Both the position numbers and the translations under genes were made by a program. Under the pieces are notes generated by a model, which saw only the letters and a list, made by a program, of their open reading frames with translations, had not been told where the DNA came from and did not search any database. A stretch of 64,000 bases of DNA from Solimonas soli DSM 21787 (lineage in GTDB: Bacteria > Pseudomonadota > Gammaproteobacteria > Nevskiales > Nevskiaceae). Location of the stretch: contig NZ_KI440836.1 of the NCBI RefSeq assembly GCF_000474945.1, forward strand, positions 419,917 to 483,916. The letters are read 5' to 3'. This document shows positions 21,487 to 29,701 of the stretch, piece after piece (the stretch's first letter is position 1; the number at the start of each line of letters is the position of its first letter).

Positions 21487-22092
21487 TCAGCCGCGCAGCG
21501 ACAGCAGCATCTGCACCAGCGGGCCGAGCGCGCGCACGTCCATCTTCTGCATGATGTGCGCGCGATGCAGTTCCACCGTGCGCTCCGACAGGCCGAGCTC
21601 GATGGCGATCACCTTGTTGGCGTGGCCGTCGACGAGGCGCTGCGCGATCTCGCGCTCGCGCGGCGTCAGCGCGGCATAGCGCCGCTCGATGTCGGCGCGC
21701 TGGCGGCCGGCCTCGGCCTGCTTGGCGTCGCTGCTCAGCGCACGCCGCACGCGGCTGAGCAGATCCTCGTCGTGAAACGGCTTCTGCAGGAAGTCGAAGG
21801 CGCCGGCGCGCATCGCCTCGACCGCCATCGGCACGTCGCCGTGGCCGGTCATGAAGATGATCGGCAGGCGGTTGCCGCGCTCGCGGAGCAGGCGCTGCAC
21901 GTCGAGGCCGCTCATGCGCGGCATGCGCACGTCGAGCAGCAGGCAGCCGCGCCAGTCGGCGCGCCAGTCGGCAAGAAAGGCGTCGGGATCGCTGAAGCTG
22001 CGGGCCGGCAGGCGCACGCTCTTGAGCAGCAGCGTCACGCTGTCGCAGACCGCCTCCTCGTCGTCGAGGATGTAGACCAGGCCATCGCTCAT
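21487..22092 (-). CDS. fixJ: FixJ-type response regulator
   Basis: A 201-residue two-domain regulator. The receiver domain (1-120) has the acidic pair DDEE near residue 10, the phosphorylation Asp in LLLDVRMP, and Thr and Lys in IFMTGHGD and LQKPF. A LuxR-type helix-turn-helix follows (LTPREREIAQRLVDGHANKV, then ELGLSERTVELHRAHIM). The FixJ/NarL subgroup call is supported by the FixL-like kinase 18 nt upstream on the same strand. Targets are unknown; cbb3 or fnr genes are natural guesses. Confidence 0.93.
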   Translation of the reverse strand: MSDGLVYILDDEEAVCDSVTLLLKSVRLPARSFSDPDAFLADWRADWRGCLLLDVRMPRMSGLDVQRLLRERGNRLPIIFMTGHGDVPMAVEAMRAGAFDFLQKPFHDEDLLSRVRRALSSDAKQAEAGRQRADIERRYAALTPREREIAQRLVDGHANKVIAIELGLSERTVELHRAHIMQKMDVRALGPLVQMLLSLRG

Positions 22093-22110
22093 GAATCCCC
22101 CCGCTCCACC

Positions 22111-23598
22111 TCAGTCGAGGCGCGGCAGGCGCAGAGCAAAGGTGGCGCCGGCGCGTTCGTTGACGTAATAGCTTAGTTCGCCGCCATGGGCGATGGCGAT
22201 CGACTGGCAGATCGACAGGCCCAGGCCCATGCCCTGCGGCTTGGTGGTGTAGAACGGCTCGAACAGGCGGTCCGCCGCTTCCGGCGCGATGCCGGGGCCG
22301 CTGTCCATGACCACGATCTCGACGAAGCGCGGCTCTTGCGTCGAGGTGACGATGTCGATGACATCGCTGCTGCGCGCGCCGTTCATGGCCTCGACCGCGT
22401 TGCGCACCAGGTTGAGCACCACCTGCTGGATCTGCACCTCGTCGCAATGCACCGGCGGCAGGCCGGTGGCGAGCTGCATGCGCAGGCGGATGCCGGCCTG
22501 GCGCGCGTCGAACTCGATCAGCGGCAGCACCTCGCGCACCAGCTGGTTGACCTGCAGGGTCTGGCGCGGCGTCTCGCCGCGGCGCGCCAGCGTGCGCAGG
22601 CCGCGGATCACCTGCCCGGCACGTTCGGCCTGCGTGGCGATCTTCTCGAGCGGCGCGATCAGGTCGGCCGGCGTCGCGTCGCCGGACTGCAGCAGGCGCC
22701 GGCAGGCATGCGCGTAGTTGGCGATCGCCGTCAGCGGCTGGTTCACCTCGTGCGCGATGCCGCTGACCATCTCGCCGAGCTGGCCGACGCGCGCCGCGTG
22801 CGTCAGCCTGCCGCGCAGCGCCTCCGCCTCGCGGTTGGCGGCCAGCAGCGCGCTGCGGTCGACGAGCTCGCTGATGATCATCTGCTGCCGGCCGTCGTCG
22901 GCGACCGCCGCGCTGTAGAGCAGCGCCTGCATCTCGGTGCCGTCGCGGCGCGGATAGCGGAATTCCTGGCGGAACTCGCCGCCCTCCTCGCGCAGTTGCG
23001 CGTAGGCGGCGAGCAGCCGCGGCCGATCCTCGGCGTGCACCAGATCGCTGTGGCGCTTGCCGACCAGCTCCTCGATGCGGCAGCCGAGCAGCTCGGCGCA
23101 GGCGCGGTTGGCGCGCAGGATGTGGCCTTCGAGGTCGGTCGTCGTCATCGCCGTCGGCGCGTACTCGAAAATGCGGCGCAGCTCCTCGCCGTTCTGCCGC
23201 AGCATGGCCTCGTGACGCTTGCGCTCGGAGATGTCGCGCAGGATGCCGACGTAGCCGCGCACGCCGGCGTTGCTGAACTCGCCGACCGAAAGATCGATCG
23301 GGAAGGTGCTGCCGTCCTTGCGCTGCGCCACCACCTCGCGGCCGATGCCGATGATGCGGCGTTCGCCGGTGTGCGCGTAGCGGTCGATGTAGGCATCGTG
23401 CTCGCCGCGGTACGGCTGCGGCATCAGCATGCTGACGTTGCAGCCGTGCACTTCGGCCGCGCGGTAGCCGAACAGCTGCTCGGCCGAGCGGTTGAAGCCG
23501 ACCACGAGCCCCTGCGCGTCGATCAGCACGATGGCGTCGACCGCCGCGTCGAGCAGGGCGCGCAGCGGATCGTCGGCAATGGAAGGGTATGACGCCAT
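22111..23598 (-). CDS. fixL: FixL-type heme PAS sensor histidine kinase
   Basis: A 495-residue soluble kinase with no membrane helix. Two PAS domains: PAS-A (about 10-125) has the FixL heme-pocket pattern, EHDAYIDRY with His67 as the likely proximal heme ligand, and RRIIGIGR with Arg87. PAS-B spans about 135-250. The kinase core carries the H-box GIAHEVNQPLTAIANYAH, then N, G1 (DSGPGIAPE) and G2 (GMGLGLSI). In rhizobia FixL is inhibited by bound oxygen and drives cbb3 genes. The same logic is likely here, since the cbb3 genes are adjacent. Start ATG 23598. Confidence 0.92.
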   Translation of the reverse strand: MASYPSIADDPLRALLDAAVDAIVLIDAQGLVVGFNRSAEQLFGYRAAEVHGCNVSMLMPQPYRGEHDAYIDRYAHTGERRIIGIGREVVAQRKDGSTFPIDLSVGEFSNAGVRGYVGILRDISERKRHEAMLRQNGEELRRIFEYAPTAMTTTDLEGHILRANRACAELLGCRIEELVGKRHSDLVHAEDRPRLLAAYAQLREEGGEFRQEFRYPRRDGTEMQALLYSAAVADDGRQQMIISELVDRSALLAANREAEALRGRLTHAARVGQLGEMVSGIAHEVNQPLTAIANYAHACRRLLQSGDATPADLIAPLEKIATQAERAGQVIRGLRTLARRGETPRQTLQVNQLVREVLPLIEFDARQAGIRLRMQLATGLPPVHCDEVQIQQVVLNLVRNAVEAMNGARSSDVIDIVTSTQEPRFVEIVVMDSGPGIAPEAADRLFEPFYTTKPQGMGLGLSICQSIAIAHGGELSYYVNERAGATFALRLPRLD

Positions 23599-23659
23599 GA
23601 ACGTCCCGAAACTCGGCGGACCGGACCGGCGCATCTTAACGCCCGGCGGCGCCGCGCCG

Positions 23660-24097
23660 TCAGCGGGCGGCGACCAGCGCATCGGTCTGGAAGGCGATCC
23701 AGTCGAGCAGCGCCGACAGGCGCATGGTGCCGCTGATCCGCGCCCGCTCGCGGCCGCCGGCATAGACGACGATCGTCGGCAGGTTGGCGATGTGCTGGGC
23801 CTCGGCGAGCAGCGGATCGGCGTCGACGTCGCAGACCGCGAAGCGCAGATGGCGCCGGCAGGCCGCCGCCTGGTCGAAGACCGGCGCGAGCTTGCGGCAG
23901 GGCGCGCAGTCGTCGGAGCGGTAGAGGGCGATGGTCACCGCCGTCGCACGCAGCTCGGCGACGAAGTTGTCGGCGCGCAGGGCGAACGGCGGCACGGCGG
24001 GCGCCTCGGCCCCGCAGCGCTCGCAGCGCTCGGTGAGCGGTGCGGCATCGGTGGCCGCGCAGGCCAGGCAGGGGTCCGCCGGCTTGAGCGCGCTCAT
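23660..24097 (-). CDS. Thioredoxin-fold protein with N-terminal zinc-ribbon-like Cys pairs
   Basis: A 145-residue protein. Residues 1-35 hold CLAC and CERCG, a likely zinc ribbon. A thioredoxin fold follows with the redox motif DDCAPCRKLAPVF and the cis-Pro segment NLPTIVVYAGG. No signal peptide, so cytosolic. Its start overlaps the TauE/SafE stop (ATGA at 24094-24097), so it is translated with that permease at the end of the cbb3 accessory set. A role in redox or copper handling during oxidase assembly is inference only. Confidence 0.85.
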   Translation of the reverse strand: MSALKPADPCLACAATDAAPLTERCERCGAEAPAVPPFALRADNFVAELRATAVTIALYRSDDCAPCRKLAPVFDQAAACRRHLRFAVCDVDADPLLAEAQHIANLPTIVVYAGGRERARISGTMRLSALLDWIAFQTDALVAAR

Positions 24098-24729
24098 CGC
24101 GGCAGGCACCAGGCGGGATGCAGCAGCGGCAACAGCGCCGAGGCGACGAAGCCGACGAGGCCGACGCCGATCATCAGCGCGGCCGCCAGGCCCGGCGCCT
24201 GGCGCAGGCGATCCATGCCGGCGAAGCTGTAGCCGCTGGCCGCCAGCAAGGGGCTGCCGCCGATCGCGAACGCGGCGAGCAGCGCGCCGCCGTGCCGCGC
24301 CGAACCGGCGAGCGCGGCGGCCGACAGCGCGAAGTAGAGCTGCGCGCAGGGCAGCAGCGCCCAGCCGAGGCCGGCGACGAACTGCCGGGCGACGCCGGGC
24401 GCCGGCTTCGGCCCGCAGCAGGCCGGCACGCGGCGCCGCAGCTGGCGGATGCCGAAGACGATGAGCAGCGCGGCGCCGGCCAGCTGCAGGCCGAGTCCGA
24501 GCGCCGGCGACGGCAGCGCGCGCGTCAGCAGCGGTCCGCTGCCGCCGGCCAGCGCGCCGAACGATGCGTAACCGGCGACACGGCCGGCGTGCAGCGGCAG
24601 CAGCGCGCGCCACAGCGAACGCCGCGACGGCGGCAGCGCCAGGCGTTGCACGGCGCCGCACATCAGGCTGCAGTGCGGCGACAGCGCCAGGCCCGCGGCC
24701 AGCATGCCGGGTACGCCGAGTTCCAGCAT
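24094..24729 (-). CDS. TauE/SafE-family (UreH-like) permease in the cbb3 cluster
   Basis: A 211-residue protein with about six membrane helices. The N-terminal LSPHCSLMCGAVQ is the HCxxMCG signature of the UreH/SafE branch found next to ccoIS in many proteobacteria, and a further CCGP and LPCAQ are seen. The cysteines suggest metal (copper) transport or transfer for cytochrome oxidase assembly, which is inference from context. It is coupled downstream to the thioredoxin-like gene and follows the DksA-like gene by one base. Confidence 0.88.
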   Translation of the reverse strand: MLELGVPGMLAAGLALSPHCSLMCGAVQRLALPPSRRSLWRALLPLHAGRVAGYASFGALAGGSGPLLTRALPSPALGLGLQLAGAALLIVFGIRQLRRRVPACCGPKPAPGVARQFVAGLGWALLPCAQLYFALSAAALAGSARHGGALLAAFAIGGSPLLAASGYSFAGMDRLRQAPGLAAALMIGVGLVGFVASALLPLLHPAWCLPR

Positions 24730-24730
24730 C

Positions 24731-25072
24731 TCAGGCCTTGCCTGCGCAGTGCTGGCAGCGCGTCGCTTCCGGGAGATGCCGCAGGCGCGCCTCGGCGATG
24801 CGCTCGCCGCATTGTTCGCAAAGCCCCCAGAGGCCGGCGTCGAGGCGCTGCAGCGCGTGGTCGATCTGCCCGAGGATGGCGCGCGCCGCGTCGGCGAGCG
24901 CGGTCAGCGTTTCGTCGTTCTCGGTGGCGACCGCCTGTTCGGCGAAGCCGGCCGGCAGCGGCGCGTCGCGGTGCGCGCCGTCACGTTCGAGACGTTCGAG
25001 GCGCGCCGCGTAGTCGGCGCGCAAGGCCAGCAGGCGGGCGCGGGGGTCGGGAATCCGGGTCGATGTGCACAT
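24731..25072 (-). CDS. DksA/TraR-family zinc-finger protein
   Basis: A 113-residue protein with a predicted N-terminal coiled coil (LLALRADYAARLERLERDGA onward) and the C-terminal four-cysteine finger CEQCGERI-x-CQHC of the DksA/TraR family, which bind the RNA polymerase secondary channel. The ATG at 25072 has GGAGG upstream; an in-frame ATG at 25090 is possible but lacks a site. It lies inside the cbb3 accessory gene string and just downstream of an FNR-type box. Confidence 0.88.
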   Translation of the reverse strand: MCTSTRIPDPRARLLALRADYAARLERLERDGAHRDAPLPAGFAEQAVATENDETLTALADAARAILGQIDHALQRLDAGLWGLCEQCGERIAEARLRHLPEATRCQHCAGKA

Positions 25073-25124
25073 GGGAAACAATGCCTCCATGCTGGCAGTG
25101 TCGCCGCGCGCCCCCCCGCGCGCC

Positions 25125-25138
25125 TTGATCTGCGTCAG
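25125..25138. promoter_or_regulatory. FNR/ANR-type box between ccoS and the dksA-like gene
   Basis: TTGAT-CTGC-GTCAG, 8 of 10 consensus positions. It overlaps the ccoS stop codon and is centred about 59 nt before the ATG at 25072, so it could start a transcript for dksA-like, SafE and thioredoxin-like genes. Confidence 0.55.
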
Positions 25139-25269
25139 TCGTCGGGCATGCGCCGCGCGACGCCGTCGAGATCGTCGTACTGGCCGTCGCGCACCGCCCA
25201 GATCAGCGCCGCGCCGGCGGCGGCGACCAGCACCACGCCGAGCGGAATCATCAGGTACAGGATTTCCAT
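25135..25269 (-). CDS. ccoS: CcoS, cbb3 oxidase maturation protein
   Basis: A 44-residue single-helix protein: MEILYLMIPLGVVLVAAAGA, then LIWAVRDGQYDDLDG. The start MEILYLMIP and the WAxRxGQYDDLD motif are diagnostic of CcoS, needed for cofactor insertion into CcoN. It starts 4 nt after the end of ccoI on the same strand. It is short and easily missed by gene callers. Confidence 0.95.
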   Translation of the reverse strand: MEILYLMIPLGVVLVAAAGAALIWAVRDGQYDDLDGVARRMPDD

Positions 25270-25273
25270 GACC

Positions 25274-27478
25274 TCATCCCTCCACGCGCGGCAGGCGCAG
25301 CGCGTTCAACACCACGAGCAGCGAGGACAGCGACATGCCGAGCGCCGCCATCCACGGCAGCAGCACGCCGCCCATGGCCAGCGGCAGCACGAAGGCGTTG
25401 TAGGCCAGTGCCCAGGCGATGTTCTGCACGATGCGGCGGCGGATGACGCGCGCCAGCGCCGGCGCCGCGGTCAGCGGCCGCAGCGAATCGCCGACCAGCA
25501 GCAGATCGGCCTGCGCCTGCGCCAGCGCCGCGCCCTGCGGCATCGCGCAGGCGACGTCGGCGCCGGCCAGCAGCGGTGCGTCGTTGATGCCGTCGCCGAC
25601 CGCCATCACCACGTGTCCGGTGCCCTGCAGCTGGCGCAGATGCGCGAGCTTGCCCTGCGGGCTCATGCGCGCGCGCAGGTGATCGATGCCGACCGCCTGC
25701 GCCAGCGCCCGCGCCGGGGCTTCGGCGTCGCCGGTCAGCAGCTGCACGTCGCAGCCCTGCTCGCGCAGCGCGGCGACCGCGGCGACGGCGTCCTCGCGCG
25801 CCGGCGCGCGCAGCGCGAAGCGCGCCAGGGGCCGGCCGTCGCGACGCAGCACGATGGCGGTCGCGGCCGGATCGGCGAGCGGCGCCAGCATGCCGTCGTC
25901 GGCGCCGATGCTGTAGGCGACGTCCTCGACGCGGCCGCTGATGCCGCGCCCGGCGACGCTGTGCAGGGCGGCGACCGGCAACTGCCGGTCGTAGGCGCGA
26001 AAGGCCAGGGCGATGGGATGCGTGAAGGGTCGTTCGAGCGCGGCGGCGATCGCCAGGCAGCGCGCGGCGCTGTCGCCGGCGCGCGCGCCGCCCAGCAGCT
26101 CGGTGTCCTCCACCACCGGCTGCATGCGCGTCAGCGTGCCGGTCTTGTCGAAGATCACGGTGTCGACGGCGGCGAGCCGGCCGAGCACGCGCGGCCGTGC
26201 CACCAGCACGCCGAGGCGGGCAAGGCGGCCGCTGCCGGCGGCGAAGGCCAGGGGCCCGGCCAGCGACAGCGCGCACGGGCAGCTGGCGACCAGCACGGCG
26301 AGCGCCGCCGACAGGGCGTGCTCGGGACTCAGCGGCCACCACAGCGCGGCCGTCAGCGCGGCGAGCCCGAGGATCAGCAGCGAGAACACGCCGGCGATGC
26401 GGTCGAGGGTCTGCTGGAATGGCGGGCGTTCGCGCGCCGCGCGGTTGAGCACGGCGGTGATCTGCGCCAGCCAGGTGTCGTGACCGAGCGCCTCGGCGCG
26501 CACGCGGATCGCCGTCGCGCCGACGTTGAGGCTGCCGGCGAGCAGCGTCGCGCCGGCGTGGCGTTGCACCGGCCGTGCCTCGCCGCTGAGCAGCGCTTCG
26601 TCGAGCTCGGCGTCGTCGTCGAGCAGGCGGCCGTCGACCGGCACCGCCTCGCCGGGCGCGATCCTGAGGATGTCGTCGCGCGCGATCTGCGCGAGCGCGA
26701 CGGTTTCGTCGCCGGCCGCGCCGACGCGGGTCGCGGTCAGCTTGCGCGCGCCGAGCAGGCGCCGCAGATGGCCGGTGGCGACGCCGCGCGAGCGGCCTTC
26801 GAGCCAGCGCGCGCCGGACAGCAGCATGACGAACATGGTCGCCGAGTCGAAATACAGCTCGCCGCCGCCGGCCAGCACGCGCCAGGCGGAGACCCCGTAG
26901 GCGATCGCCAGCGACACGGCGATCGGCACGTCCATGTCGACGCGGCGCGCGCGCAGCGAGCGCGCGGCATGGACGAAGAACGGCCAGCCGGCGTAGAGCA
27001 CGCCCGGCGTCGCCAACAGCCATTGCGTCCAGCGCAGCAGCGCCAGCATCGGCGCCATGATGCCGCTCGCCTCGCGGCCGTAAGTGGGCCAGGCCAGCAT
27101 CATGACCTGCATCGCGCACAGCACGGCGACGCCGATGCGCGCCAGCTCCTCGCGCGCGGCGCGGCGGTCGCGGTTCAGCGACGCGTCCTGCGCGAACACC
27201 CTGGGCTTGAAGCCGGCCGCCTCGATGGCGCCGAGCAGCGCCGACAGTGAACTCTGCCGCGGATCGAAGCGCAGCTGCGCGGTGCGCGCGGCGACGTCGA
27301 TCTGCACCTGGGCGGCGAGCGGCGCCAGCGCGCGCTCGATGCTGGCGGCGCACGACGCGCAATGCATGCCGTCGATGCCGAGCAGCACCTCGCGCAGGCC
27401 GTCGCCGGCCATCGCGCTGACGCTGTCGCGCAGCTCCGGGCGGTCGTAGACCGACCAGTCGGCGGCGGCCGACGTCAT
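25274..27478 (-). CDS. ccoI: CcoI/FixI copper P1B-type ATPase
   Basis: A 734-residue inner-membrane copper ATPase that supplies copper for cbb3 oxidase. The N-terminal HMA domain has GIDGMHCASC. The membrane metal site is SCPCALSLAGP. The P-domain has FDKTGTLTRM, and GDGINDAPLL closes the hydrolysis domain. The start ATG (27478) overlaps the stop of the preceding b561-like fragment (TGATG). The longer upstream frame is a shadow. ccoS follows directly. Confidence 0.95.
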   Translation of the reverse strand: MTSAAADWSVYDRPELRDSVSAMAGDGLREVLLGIDGMHCASCAASIERALAPLAAQVQIDVAARTAQLRFDPRQSSLSALLGAIEAAGFKPRVFAQDASLNRDRRAAREELARIGVAVLCAMQVMMLAWPTYGREASGIMAPMLALLRWTQWLLATPGVLYAGWPFFVHAARSLRARRVDMDVPIAVSLAIAYGVSAWRVLAGGGELYFDSATMFVMLLSGARWLEGRSRGVATGHLRRLLGARKLTATRVGAAGDETVALAQIARDDILRIAPGEAVPVDGRLLDDDAELDEALLSGEARPVQRHAGATLLAGSLNVGATAIRVRAEALGHDTWLAQITAVLNRAARERPPFQQTLDRIAGVFSLLILGLAALTAALWWPLSPEHALSAALAVLVASCPCALSLAGPLAFAAGSGRLARLGVLVARPRVLGRLAAVDTVIFDKTGTLTRMQPVVEDTELLGGARAGDSAARCLAIAAALERPFTHPIALAFRAYDRQLPVAALHSVAGRGISGRVEDVAYSIGADDGMLAPLADPAATAIVLRRDGRPLARFALRAPAREDAVAAVAALREQGCDVQLLTGDAEAPARALAQAVGIDHLRARMSPQGKLAHLRQLQGTGHVVMAVGDGINDAPLLAGADVACAMPQGAALAQAQADLLLVGDSLRPLTAAPALARVIRRRIVQNIAWALAYNAFVLPLAMGGVLLPWMAALGMSLSSLLVVLNALRLPRVEG

Positions 27479-27726
27479 CAGCGCGCTCCGTCCCGGCGGC
27501 GCGCCGACGGCATGCGGCGCAGGGCGAGCCGCGGCAGGCCGGGCACGAGCACGCCGAGGCCGAGCATGAAGTGCCGGGTCTTCAGCAGCCGGCGCATGTC
27601 GCTGCCCTCCGGATAGTCCTCGCGCAACTCGCCGCACGTGTAGACCGCGGCGAGCAGCAGCAAGGTCAGCCAGTGCAGGGCCAGGCTCGGGCCGCTGTAG
27701 CGACGCGCGGCATCCGGCGTGGACAT
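27478..27726 (-). CDS. Truncated cytochrome b561-like small membrane protein
   Basis: An 82-residue protein with two predicted helices. RYSGPSLALHWLTLLLLAAV and RRLLKTRHFMLGLGVLVPGL match the first half of the cytochrome b561 domain, including LHW and a second His, but the other two helices are absent. It lies where ccoH might be expected and overlaps the ccoI start by one base (TGATG). It is either a gene fragment kept for coupling or a small protein with its own role. Heme binding by a two-helix half would need dimerisation. Confidence 0.65.
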   Translation of the reverse strand: MSTPDAARRYSGPSLALHWLTLLLLAAVYTCGELREDYPEGSDMRRLLKTRHFMLGLGVLVPGLPRLALRRMPSARRRDGAR

Positions 27727-27745
27727 GGCGATGCCTGCACCGCGC

Positions 27746-27904
27746 TCAGCGCGGATTGACGAGGTGCTGGCTCTCCGGCAACGGCGTGAAGCCGCCGTTG
27801 TAGGCCAGCGTCATGGTCGCCGCGCCGGCGATGATGACCGCGAGCGGCAGGGCGATGAGCAGAAAGAATTCGATGCCGAAGCGTGAGGCTTGTGCGCGTT
27901 CCAT
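27746..27904 (-). CDS. 52-aa single-helix protein, possible minimal CcoH/FixH
   Basis: Translates as MERAQASRFGIEFFLLIALP, then LAVIIAGAATMTLAYNGGFT, ending ESQHLVNPR. One membrane helix with a short periplasmic tail resembles the N-terminal anchor of CcoH/FixH (helix followed by a short conserved loop) without the rest of that ~160-residue protein. It starts 2 nt after the ccoG stop, so position and topology fit ccoH. The assignment is by place and shape, not by clear homology. Confidence 0.6.
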   Translation of the reverse strand: MERAQASRFGIEFFLLIALPLAVIIAGAATMTLAYNGGFTPLPESQHLVNPR

Positions 27905-27906
27905 GG

Positions 27907-29406
27907 TCAGTCTCCGGGGTGTTCGTGAGGCTCGTCGGCGTCGGCGTCGTGTTCACGACCGTCCGACAGGAAAGTGGCGGTGCGGCTGCGCCGCGTACCG
28001 GGACCGTCGTCGGCGGTCACCGTGAAGCGCAGCCGGGCGACGCTCGGATGCGCGCCGTGTGCGCGCGCGGCGACCGTCATCGACACGTGCTGGCCGGGGC
28101 CGGCGCTGAAGCGGTCCGGCTCGACGCTGGCCGGCGTGCCGTCGATGAACTCGGCGCGGATCGCGTAGCGGCGCTCGCGCTCCTGCTTGTTGGAGAGCTT
28201 GACCGCGTAGACGTTCTCGATGCTGCCGTCGGCGAGCTCGCGATAGAGCTGCTTGCGGTCGCGCACCACGTCGAGATCGAAGGGGCTGCGCGTGACGATC
28301 AGCGTCGCCGTGGCGATCAGCACCGCGAGCCACACGGCGCCGTAGCCGAGCGCGCGGCCGCGCACGATATGGAACCGGCCGCCGGCGTCGTGGCGGGCGC
28401 TGCTGTAGCGGATCAGGCCGCGCGGCCTGTGCACCTGGTCCATCACTTCGTTGCAGGCGTCGATGCAGGCGGCGCAGGCGATGCATTCGTACTGCAGGCC
28501 CTTGCGGATGTCGATGCCGACCGGGCAGGCCTGCACGCACAGCGAGCAGTCGATGCAGTCGCCCTGCTTGAGCGTCGCAGCGTCGAACTCGTGCTCGGCG
28601 CGCTCGCCGGCCAGCACCGCGGCGGCGCTCGGCGCGCGCTGCTGCAGGAGCTTCCTGAACACGCTCTTGCGCGGTTCGCCGCGCTTCTCGTCATAGGCGA
28701 TGATCAGCGTGTCGCGATCGAACATCGCGCTCTGGAAGCGCGCATACGGGCACATGTACTTGCAGACCTGTTCGCGCATGAAGCCGGCGTTGCCCCAGGT
28801 CGCGAAGGCGTAGAACAGCACCCAGAACAGCGACCAGCCGGACAGCGCGCCGTGCGCGATCTCGTCGATCAGGGTCGTGGTCGGCACGAAGTAGGCGACG
28901 AAGCTGAAGCCGGTGAACAGCGCGAACGCCGCCCACGCCAGATGCTTGCCGCCCTTGCGCAGCAGCTTGTTGGCGTCCCACGGCCCGCGGTCGAGCTTCA
29001 TGCGGATGTGGCGGTCGCCCTCGAACAGGCGCTCGATCCACAGGAACGCTTCGGTCCACACCGTCTGCGGGCAGGCGTAGCCGCACCACAGGCGGCCGGC
29101 CAGCGTGGTGAAGAAGAACAGCGTCAGCGCGGCGGCCAGCAGCAGCGCCGCGAGCAGATAGAAATCCTGCGGCACGATGGTGAGGCCGAAGACGTGGAAG
29201 CGGCGCGCCGGCAGGTCGAACAGCACCAGCGGCGTGCCGCCGAAGCGCAGCCACGGCAGGCCGTAGAACAGGCCGAGCAGCGCCAGCATCGCCGCCACGC
29301 GCAGGCGCGCGTAGCGGCCGTGCACGTCGCGCGGGTAGATCTTGCCCGACGACTGATAGAGCAGGACCGGCTGCTCCGCCGGCGCGCCGCGCTCACCGTG
29401 TGCCAT
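27907..29406 (-). CDS. ccoG: CcoG, cbb3 oxidase accessory ferredoxin-like protein
   Basis: A 499-residue inner-membrane protein with about five helices and two 4Fe-4S binding sites, CIDCSLCVQACP and CIACAACIDACN. GRLWCGYACPQTVWTEAFLW and EQVCKYMCPYARFQ are also typical. CcoG (RdxA/FixG) reduces copper(II) for delivery to CcoN. The C-terminal third is the periplasmic immunoglobulin-like FixG domain. The start overlaps the end of the preceding small membrane protein by 14 nt. Confidence 0.95.
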   Translation of the reverse strand: MAHGERGAPAEQPVLLYQSSGKIYPRDVHGRYARLRVAAMLALLGLFYGLPWLRFGGTPLVLFDLPARRFHVFGLTIVPQDFYLLAALLLAAALTLFFFTTLAGRLWCGYACPQTVWTEAFLWIERLFEGDRHIRMKLDRGPWDANKLLRKGGKHLAWAAFALFTGFSFVAYFVPTTTLIDEIAHGALSGWSLFWVLFYAFATWGNAGFMREQVCKYMCPYARFQSAMFDRDTLIIAYDEKRGEPRKSVFRKLLQQRAPSAAAVLAGERAEHEFDAATLKQGDCIDCSLCVQACPVGIDIRKGLQYECIACAACIDACNEVMDQVHRPRGLIRYSSARHDAGGRFHIVRGRALGYGAVWLAVLIATATLIVTRSPFDLDVVRDRKQLYRELADGSIENVYAVKLSNKQERERRYAIRAEFIDGTPASVEPDRFSAGPGQHVSMTVAARAHGAHPSVARLRFTVTADDGPGTRRSRTATFLSDGREHDADADEPHEHPGD

Positions 29407-29701
29407 CGTCGTCCTCCGCCACGGACGGCGCCGCCAGCACGGCGGCGATCAGCGCCGGAATCAGCGCCAGCAGCCACAGCACGATGAAGCCGATCGCCAG
29501 CTTCGGCGGCGTGTTGAGCGGCAGCCAGCCTTCGCCGGGCAGCAGCAGCAGGGTGCAGAGCGAGGCCGTGGCGCCGAGGAACGAAGCCCACAGCACGGCG
29601 CTGATCTGGCGGAACTCGCGGCTGCCGCCGAGCGCGCGCCGCCGCGCCGCGGCGACGATCGCCGCGGCGTCCTCGGGGCCGTGCTCGTGCGGCTCGCTCA
29701 A
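29393..29701 (-). CDS. Small two-helix membrane protein between ccoP and ccoG
   Basis: A 102-residue protein with two predicted helices (AVLWASFLGATASLCTLLLL and FIVLWLLALIPALIAAVLAA), a charged N-terminus and an acidic tail. The only plausible start is TTG at 29701, overlapping the ccoP stop as TTGA, so it is translationally coupled to ccoP. No known family recognised. Its place inside the oxidase operon suggests an assembly or accessory role, but that is inference. Confidence 0.7.
   Translation of the reverse strand: MSEPHEHGPEDAAAIVAAARRRALGGSREFRQISAVLWASFLGATASLCTLLLLPGEGWLPLNTPPKLAIGFIVLWLLALIPALIAAVLAAPSVAEDDDGTR

Noticed and set aside
24704-27250. 848-residue open frame antisense to ccoI and ccoS
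   Set aside because: Shadow translation full of His/Arg/Gln runs; ccoI and ccoS on the other strand have diagnostic motifs.
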